Positions 25,101 to 34,100 of a DNA stretch of 64,000 nucleotides are shown here, piece by piece. The stretch is from positions 1 to 64,000 of the forward strand of contig JALJCO010008634.1 of NCBI GenBank assembly GCA_023101725.1, given 5' to 3'. Source of the DNA: Atherinomorus stipes (taxonomy: Eukaryota; Chordata; Actinopteri; Atheriniformes; Atherinidae). The notes beneath the pieces were generated by a model. It did no database searches and was not told the origin of the DNA. It worked only from the letters and a program-made list of their open reading frames with translations. The translations under genes were made by a program, and so were the position numbers. Numbering within the stretch: position 1 is the stretch's first letter; every line of letters begins with the position of its first letter.

Positions 25101-28100
25101 CCTCTGGCAGGTTTAATTTTGGAAAACCAATATCAAATTTTGGCATTTTGAATTTTGCCTTTTTTCCTTCAGGTCCTTCAACATTAATGCCAGCTTGGAT
25201 TTGTCCTTTAGGAAGTCCAGCATCACCGGATGGTATTTCAATATTCCCATCTTTTCCAGAGTGAATGTCAATATCAATGTCTCCCTTCGCATTTCCTTTT
25301 GGAAACGAGAGGTCAATCTTTGGCATTTCAAACTTCCCACCCTTGACTTTGGGACCTTGAAAATTCACATCACTTTCTGGGAATTTTACTCCTGGTAAGT
25401 TGATATCCACAGATGGAAGATTGAATTCACCTCCTTTTCCTTCACAATCAGCTGTGATGTCAGCTTCGAATGTCCCTTGTGGAGGTGAGATGTCAACAGT
25501 TGGCGGTTTTATTTCCCCACCTTTAATTTCGGGCCCTTCAACCTTGATGTCACCTCGTTTTGATTTTATTTTCGGGAGAGAAACATCAATTGAGGGCATA
25601 TGAAAATGTCCTCCTTTCTTTTTAGTTTCTATCTCAACCTCTGCATTTTCCTTTGGAAGAGTGATGTCAACTGAAGGTCCTCCAGAGCTGATATTTCCCT
25701 CAGGCATGTTCATCTTTGGAAGCGACACATCAAATGAAGGCATCTTTAACTTACTCCCTTTACCTGAAGGTCCTTCAATATCCATTTTACCCCCTGCTTT
25801 TCCTTTTGGAAGAGAGATATCAATCGTAGGCATGCTAATTTTCCCTCCTTTAATCTGACTTCCTTTTAAGTCTAAATTTGCCTCTGGGGATTTCACCTTA
25901 AACTCAGGACCTTCAATGTCAATGTCTCCTCTCTGACTTTTACCTTGTGGTAATGAAACATCTAAAGAAGGCATCTGGAAGTTTCTTCCTTTGACCTCAG
26001 GACCTTCAATCTTTACCTCCCCATCAGGTGATTTCATTGCAGGAAGAGAGATGTCAAGAGATGGCATGTTGAATTTCGCTCCTCCTTTGGCTCCAGCTCC
26101 AAGTTCAGGGCCTTCTAGCTTCACACTTCCTTCTGGAAGCTTCACTTTTGGGAGGGAGATGTCTACAGAGGGCATGCTGAAACTGCCACCTTTCACTTTT
26201 CCCTCAGCGTCAATTTCACCCTGAGGTGTTGGCACAGAAATGTCTGCTGATGGTACCTCGATTGTCCCTCCTTTAATCTCAGGTCCTTGGAAGTCAACTT
26301 TGGCTCCAGTTGTTCCTACTTTGGGGAGTTTTACATTAAGTGAAGGCATTTTGAATTTCCCTCCTTTTGCAGACGGAGCCTCTATTTCAATCTTGCCCTC
26401 CGTCTTTCCTTTTGGCAGGGATATATCAGCAGAGGGCATATGGATTTCGCCTTCACAGTCAAACTGGGGGCCCTCAATGTGACCCTCCGGTTGTTTCAGC
26501 TTTGGCAGGGATACATCAAAAGTGGGCATCTTGAATTTGCCTCCCTTCCTAGCTTGACCTTCCACTTCAACGTCACCCTTCATTTTGCCTTTGGGTAGAG
26601 AAATGTCCATTTCTGGCATTTCAAATTTACCGCCTTTCACTTCAAGGCCTCTGGTGTCAACTTCTACTTCCCCTGTCTTCATTTGTGGGAGTGAAATGTC
26701 AAGTGATGGTAACTTCATTTTTCCTCCATTATCAGTCATTCCTGCTTCACCTTTAGGAAGATGCAGGTCTACATTGGGCAACTTGAAACCGCCTTTCACT
26801 TCTCCCTCAGATGACTTTATTTTCGGGAGAGTTATGTCAAAATCAGGCATTTTGAATTTTCCATCTCCCCCAACATAGTAGTCCATATCCACATCTTCAA
26901 CATCTTTTTCCAGTTTTGGAAGAGACACATCAACAGAAGGTAGGCTGAATTTCCCTCCCCCTCTGGACACTCAATATCTACATCATGAGCTGCCATCTTT
27001 GGTAAGGAGATATCAACCTTTGGCATGGCGATTTTGGGCCCTTTGAAAGTACCCTCCACCTCATCTGGAATTCTCCGTCCTGCGTTGAAATCCAAATCAA
27101 CATCCGGCACAGAGATGTCCACTCCTGCCTTCGTAGCACCTTCATACTCTGGTAGAGACGAATCTGTGTTAAACTTTCCTTTCACTTTTGGTAAAGAAAT
27201 ATCAACTGATGGAAGTTGAATAGAGGGAGTTTTTCCTGAGGGTTCACCTTCCATTTTTGGTTTTGTAGTATTTGCTCCAGGAAGACTAATCTCCACATCT
27301 CCTCTCATATCTGCTTCGGGAGTTTTTACGTCAGCATGAGGCATCTTCATTCCCCCAGCTTTTACCTTGATGTCACCATCAATCTCATCCGAATGACGTG
27401 AAAGTCGAACTTTCGGTAGTTTCAGCTTTGGCATTCTGAGCTTGGCATCTCCTTTTCCTGCATCCACATTAAATTTCCCTTCAGCTCCTCCTTTGATGTC
27501 CACTTTCGGAGCTTTGATTTCTGCTGTTCCCTTCATGGTGGGAAAAGATCCCTCTGCTTTTCCTGAAGGAAGTGCAAACTCCACATCAGGGGGGTTAAAC
27601 TTTGACCCTCTCTTCCCAACATCTGTGTCTTTGTCTCCAGACAAACTGAACTCCACTGATGGTGGCTGGATGTTCACGCCTGGTGGCTTCAGCTCCACAG
27701 AACCAGTTTCCGAAGCAGAACCTGACTTTGAGTGTTTGGCCTTTGGAAACATGATTCCAAACTTGTGTCCTTTTCCTTTGGTTTTTACTTTTGCTTCAGG
27801 TAATTCAGATGGAGACAGATGACCCTCAAGATGTCCTATTTCCAGTTTTCCCTCTGCTCCAGTGTAACTCTTTGTTTTCATGCGTGGAAACCTGGAAGAA
27901 ACAAAAACAACAGGTCGTGCTATGTTAAATATTCTGGAAAGAAAAATTTGAAAAAATAAATAAATCAGATATGGATATGATCTTTTTGTATCAGCTCAAA
28001 ACTGATCACAGTTAACCCCCACCTGATCCTCCTCTTCCCCTTCCCCTCAGCCGCTGCCCCTCCGGCTCCTGCCTCGAACTTCCCACTCTTTCTCTGTTTG

Positions 28101-31100
28101 AATTTAGGGAGTGAAAACTCCACGTCCACATCACCCGTCTCCAGCCTGGGGGGCGACCCCTCCATCACCAGCTCTTCTCTGCGCTTCTCTTTCAGCCTCT
28201 TCAGACCAAAACGACCACCTCTTCTCTTCTGAGTCTTAAACGTCTTGGTGCCTTTCAGACTCTGTGACACAAACATGCATGTGAAGTCATTTAGGATAAA
28301 TGAGAAATGCCTGTGTTTTTGTACACAGATTCACTTACAACTCACACAGATTCGTTTATTTATTCAGAAATAACAGAAGAGATGGCAAAGTTTTATCACA
28401 GAGGCCTTTCTGTGATTCTGAACAAAATACTGGGGAGATGATTTAATCCCCAAACCAACCTCATCTCAGCTACTATGGGACTGGATCTTGCAGTATTTTG
28501 CTATATCACAGAGAAACCACATCACTGTCCATTTCTAAAATCCTTACCCTCTCCTTCGATCTAGCAGGACACTCTTGTTTTATTGTTTTTATTGCTTTTA
28601 TTGTAATTTTTCTTCAGTTGCTTCTCATTTTACTTTGCACTTAAAGGGACTAGAGGCAGGAATTAAAAAAAAAAAAACCAAACATGCATGTCAATTTTTT
28701 TTATGAACAATTTTTTTTTAATACTAATGGGTGATGAAGCGCTAAATACCAAAAATAATGTTTCCACCCACGTTTCTCTCCGTTGCCTTGAACAGGCTGT
28801 GTGCTGCAAAATGCGCTGCAATTCGGTGGCCGAATTTCCTGTGCTGCCCTGCAGACGTGACATCAAATGATGCTGCATCCGCAGTTTTAATACAGGAAGA
28901 AGACGGTCACAGTAAATTCAAACACTGTAAGTGATAGTTATGGATTCTTCTGCAAACGATCCAGATCAACTGAAAGACACTAAAAAGTGTAACTACGAAG
29001 AAAAAGGTTCGTAAACAACATAATAGCTTCAGTTTGTGCACGCTCCTGTGTCGGCTTGGCTCGTGGCTGCAGTTACCTGAAGCGCCAGTTGCGAGTTTCA
29101 TTTCTTAATCATGCCTCTAGTCCCTTTAATATTTTGTTTATGCTGTGTTAAGCACTTTATTTTATCTGACATCATGTTAAAGTGCTTTATAAATAAAGTT
29201 TAAGACTCAACGCTTCCGTTGCCCACTCTCTTTTCCCGCCTTTCTGGACAGACTGGGCCTGGAGGGTGCACGAGCGCCCCCGTCTGGTTGTCTGGAGGGA
29301 TTCCCTCCTTTCTGCCCACAGTGTGTCTTTCATGTTGTGATTGCCTTAGTTTGTGCTTCTATGTATTGGTGTGTCTTTTTTTTGTCTCTAAGGTCTCCAC
29401 CTGTGTACGTGGAGAGTTTAGAGACCTCTTTTTTTACCACCTACCCATCTTTCCTCATGTCACCGTTTTCTTGCTGCGAAGGTGCGCCCTGCGAGGGGCT
29501 GCTTGACCACGGTCTGCCTGATCCTGTCTTGTTATGTTTTTGTTTTGTCTATGTGTCTTGGACGGGTTGTACTGAAACATGAATTTCCCCTCGGGGATCA
29601 ATAAAGTATCTTTGATTTGATTTGATTTGATTTGATAAAGTTTTTAAAGATAATTTTTTAATGTTTTAAAGAAATAGTACATCACAGAATGATGTGTGTT
29701 CATTTTCTCCTCACCCTCATGGTGAGCAAGAATCTGGAGCACTTTTTTAATATCTCAAATGCAGCTTTTCGTTTTCCCCCAACTTTCATATAATGGAGTT
29801 CACCGGCGACTGACCCAAAAAGGTCCATAAAAGTCCACAAAAACTTGTCAATATTCCTCCATACTGCTCGTTCAATGTAATCCAAGTGACCTGCATGGGT
29901 AGCGTCCATAATTTACTGGAAACATCATTTAGTATATTTTTATAGCCTAAACAGGACATCTAGCCGCCACGAAGCACACCCCTACGAGTTCACGACACTA
30001 CGGAAGCCGCGGCAGACAAGATGTTTCTTTCTTTCTTTTTTTCGTCCTTTTCTTCCTTCCTTCCTTCCAATAGCCAAACCTTCGTGTTTGTCCGCAGCCC
30101 GTTCGATCTTGGTGTGACAGTGTGGGGTTCTGTCACTATGCCTCCGAAAGATCATGCACCCTGGCAACTTGGCCACAGGGATGTTCCTTTGGCTGAATGG
30201 TTAGAAGGTATGACTCTCACCTGGAAGTCTAGGGGATAAAATCCCACCCGGGCCCTCTGTTCTGTACCTTGTCACATTAGCACAATGTAAACAGCTAATT
30301 TATTTTTCTACGCTTGCATTATCGCCAGAGTAGGTGCTGAACTGCATGTCGTAATGTTGTGAACTCACATGAATGCTCAAATAGGGGGTGTGATGTTGTA
30401 CTGTTGAAGCTTTAAAAATATACTAAATTATGTTGTTTTACGTAAATTATGGACGCTACCCACTCAGGACACTTGGATTACATTGGACGAGCAGTATGGA
30501 GGAATATTGACAAGTTTTTGTGGACTTTTATGGACCTTTTTGGTTCAGTCACCAGTAAACTCCATTATATGAAACTCGGGGAACAAGAAAACCTGTCCGA
30601 TCTCTGGCTGCTTTTGAGATATTGAAAAAGTGCTCCAGAGTCTTGCTCATCATGAGGGTGAGTAGAAAATGAACACACATCATTCTGCGGGTGTACTATT
30701 CCTTTAATGTTATTATTGTTCTTATTTTTATTTCCTTGTAATGTCAAGGGGCTAAGAATGGAAATGAGCTTTGTTTTAATCCTGCATATTTACATTTTGT
30801 AGTCATTAATCTGTACTGTCCCTTTTAGAATAAATAAATAAACATAAACTCAAGTTTAGTTAAGTATCACGACCACCAAATCTGTCAGATTTGATTGGGG
30901 AAGACAAACAGGGTGACGCTGAAACTCAGCTCTAATATTGGAGGACAACCTTCATTTTGGATTTCTGAATTACTTTAAAACAGTCAAGTACATCTCAGGT
31001 GGAAAAATGCCAGCTTTTTAGTGTCTAGTGTGACTTTAGAAAACCACCGGGTGTCATAATAGAGCAGCAGAATCTTATTAGAAAACAAACAAGAGCAAAA

Positions 31101-34100
31101 ACTGAAAGTGAAACCTAGCTTAGGGCCCCTCAAATGTTAATAGATCTCTATATTTGGATTTCTAAAAGCATCAATAATAAAGACGAATGTCAGACTTAAT
31201 CCCTATATTTGTCTGACTCTTTTAAACTAAATATGTTTTTGTGCAGTAAAACTTACCACATGTACAGTCATACCCCCAAATTAAAGAAGGAAAAAAAAAA
31301 TCAGCTGACGGTGAAATAAGTTGAAATTGACAAAAGTAATAATAAATGAAAATTGAATGAAAATCATGAAATTGTGGTTCGAAAGAAATATAAAAAACAA
31401 ACACACAACCAAGCATGATGGTGTTTTCTCTAATGTTCAAAAAGACTTCTACACCTGTTGGCAGGCATGTTAGTCTCAAGGTTATAATAGTTTGGGATTT
31501 CTAATTAGTTTCAGTTTTATTTAGTTTTGACTTTTGGTTTTTCAGTTCAATTAGTTTTAGTTAGTTTTTTGAGCAGGTTTGCTCATTTTTATTAGTTTTT
31601 CTGTTTTGGAAAATACCTGGTTATAGTTCAGTTTTTATTAGTTTCAGTATAAGTTTTAGTTTAAGTTTTTTTTTTTAGTTTTTTTTTTTGGTAAATTATA
31701 CAAATTTGTCTGGTGTGTCATTCAAAATCATCAGAAAGTCACTCGGAGTAAAACCAGTAAAGTGAAGTAAATAGATTAAATAGAAATAGATTTCATATCA
31801 ACCCAAAAGGCTTATGTGTTAAAATAAATTTACAAAGACTAAAACTAAGGATGTTTTTGCAATAATTTGTTAGTTTTGTAAACACACAATACCGTTTCAG
31901 TTATAGTTTTCTAAAAAAACTGTCATTTTTATTTTTATTTAACAAAAATGTTTTTTCAATTTTAGTTTTTGTTTTGTCGTCAGTTTTAATTAACTACAAT
32001 AACCTTGGTTGGTCTACTATTCAAAGGAATGATGCTGTATTGTGTCTGGGACAGTTTAGTTTATTTGTTTTTTCTTATTATTATTTCCAACCACAATTCA
32101 AAAGCAATGTTTTATTTCACTTAATTATAATTTTGTGAAATTTTATTTATTATTAGTTTCTTCAGTTTCTTCTTATTTGAATTATCATCATGAATTTAAC
32201 CTTATCCTTGGAGGGTATGAATAATTTTGAGGATGACTAGATGTGAGCATCTCATATCTCAAAAGATACATTTTTCTTAAATTAAAAAAAAGAAGAAAAA
32301 AAAAGTGCCTGAAACCAACAAATTGTGGGTTTTCCACCAGAACCATCATTTCAGTTTAGAGTCCAAATGAGTCATTTTGTGATCATTATCCAGTTCTGGC
32401 TTTCAGGCATGATGATAAATTGTTCTATAAATGCAGGAAATGATGGATTACCATTTTGGCCACCTTTGCTTTGGGACCTTTGACCTCGGCGCTGGGAACT
32501 CTAGGCCGCACGCTGACCTCGGCTCCAGGGATGGTCCTCTTCAGCTGGAAGCTGACCTTATATGGCTCTGCACACTGAAGGATCTTCAGTGCGTCTTCAT
32601 ACTTGACGTTGTCAAAGTAGACCTTAGCGCTCAGCAACTGGTCACCTTCACACAGAGGACATTAGAAATGAAGGTGTGCAGCTGTAAAACGTGAAAACCA
32701 ACCTCAGTTTGGATTTACTCAACTCATATAGCTGGTAACCTTCATCCAGGGATGATGCCAAAAAATCAGAGACAAAGTGATCATCAAATAACTACATTTT
32801 GAACACTTTAAGAATTGCTTCCTTCTAATGTATGAAGGGAGTTAGTATACATAAACATTTCTGTCATTCTTTGATAGACCAGATCTTTTACTGTAAAAAC
32901 TGCATTGAAAAACAGCACATTATCACTCAAAAAAGTAAAGTTAAGGTACTTGTTTGTTGAATTAGATAGAAATTTGTTGATTTAACCGTACAAATTATGT
33001 TTATGTTAATATCTCTTGTTGGTTTAACATAAAACAAAAAAAAGTTGGATGAACAAGATTTGCGCTCTTCAGTCCAATGAAGGTTTCAAATGAAGAACTC
33101 AATGTAACTGGTCCTGTAGTGGATTCGTTTGAATATTTCTTATTATGCTTTGTGGCTCCCCTTCCATTCTGCACTGCAAGTTAAATGTATTTATACCATG
33201 GTTTGGGTGAATACTCGATTCTGATTGGCTGCAGGGTGTCCAAAAAAAAAGTGATAATGGACGCCTAGAAAAGAAATTAAGAACAAATGGTCCAATCGTT
33301 CTAAATCTGACTCAAACAGTAGTTGATAACCATGGAAACAGAACTTACTATCTTAACAGTAAAAACAACTATTAACATTAATAATAGGTTTTATGCACAT
33401 CTCCAGTACTTCCTGAACTTAGTACTGCACCTTTATTTCCCGTCTTACATGATTGGATGAACTGATTAATCCAGGTGTGTCTGATCTCAGCAAATGGTCA
33501 GACACACCTGGATTAATCAGTTCATGTAATCTTGAAAGACAGGAAACAAAGGTGCAGTAATAAGTTCAGGAAGTACTGGAGATGTGCATAAACCCCCTTG
33601 GCTTAACGCATATTTATTTTGTAAGTGACCATGATATAATGATACAATAATGATAATGCCCACAGAAACTATGTGATGCTGTCATGTCGATATGGAGCAA
33701 AGTCTCTGAGGAATGTTTCCAGTACCTTGTTGGATCTATGCCATGAAGGATTAAGGCAGTTCTGAAGGCAAAAGGGTCCAACCCGGTACTAGCAAGGTGT
33801 ATCTAATAAGGTGGCTGGTGAGTGTATGCAGGTACTTTAATATTGTGAATATTGTGAAAAAGTTCATGTATTTCTATAATTCAACTTAAAAGGTGCAATT
33901 TACATATTGTATAGACAAATAATATGCAAATCAATATATTTCAAGCTTTTATTTGTTTGGATGTTGCTGATTAGGACTTGCAGCTTAAGAAAACCTCAAA
34001 TTCTAAAACTCAAAAAATTTGAATATTGCATGTAATCAATTTAAAAATGACTTTAAATACAAAAAATTCAGGCCTCCTAAAGTAAAATCCTGCATCTGTA

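Noticed and set aside
22542..26961. Programmed ribosomal frameshifting at the three G5 sites
   Set aside because: No slippery heptamer of the usual form or downstream structure was apparent, and the same consensus sequence is read without a shift in dozens of other units.
17512..27822. Many long plus-strand open frames (up to 337 codons) opposite the giant exon
   Set aside because: They are antisense shadows of the low-complexity repeat codons; their Ser/Pro/Phe-rich translation mirrors the repeat unit and they have no start context, splice structure or known homology.
16353..27891. Small introns explaining the frame changes in the giant exon
   Set aside because: At each break the repeat consensus continues without loss of any codon in the next frame, and no GT...AG pair brackets the site. 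A single missing homopolymer base explains each one.
30183..30262. A functional tRNA gene
   Set aside because: The B box is degraded, the stems do not pair properly and it sits inside a transposon.
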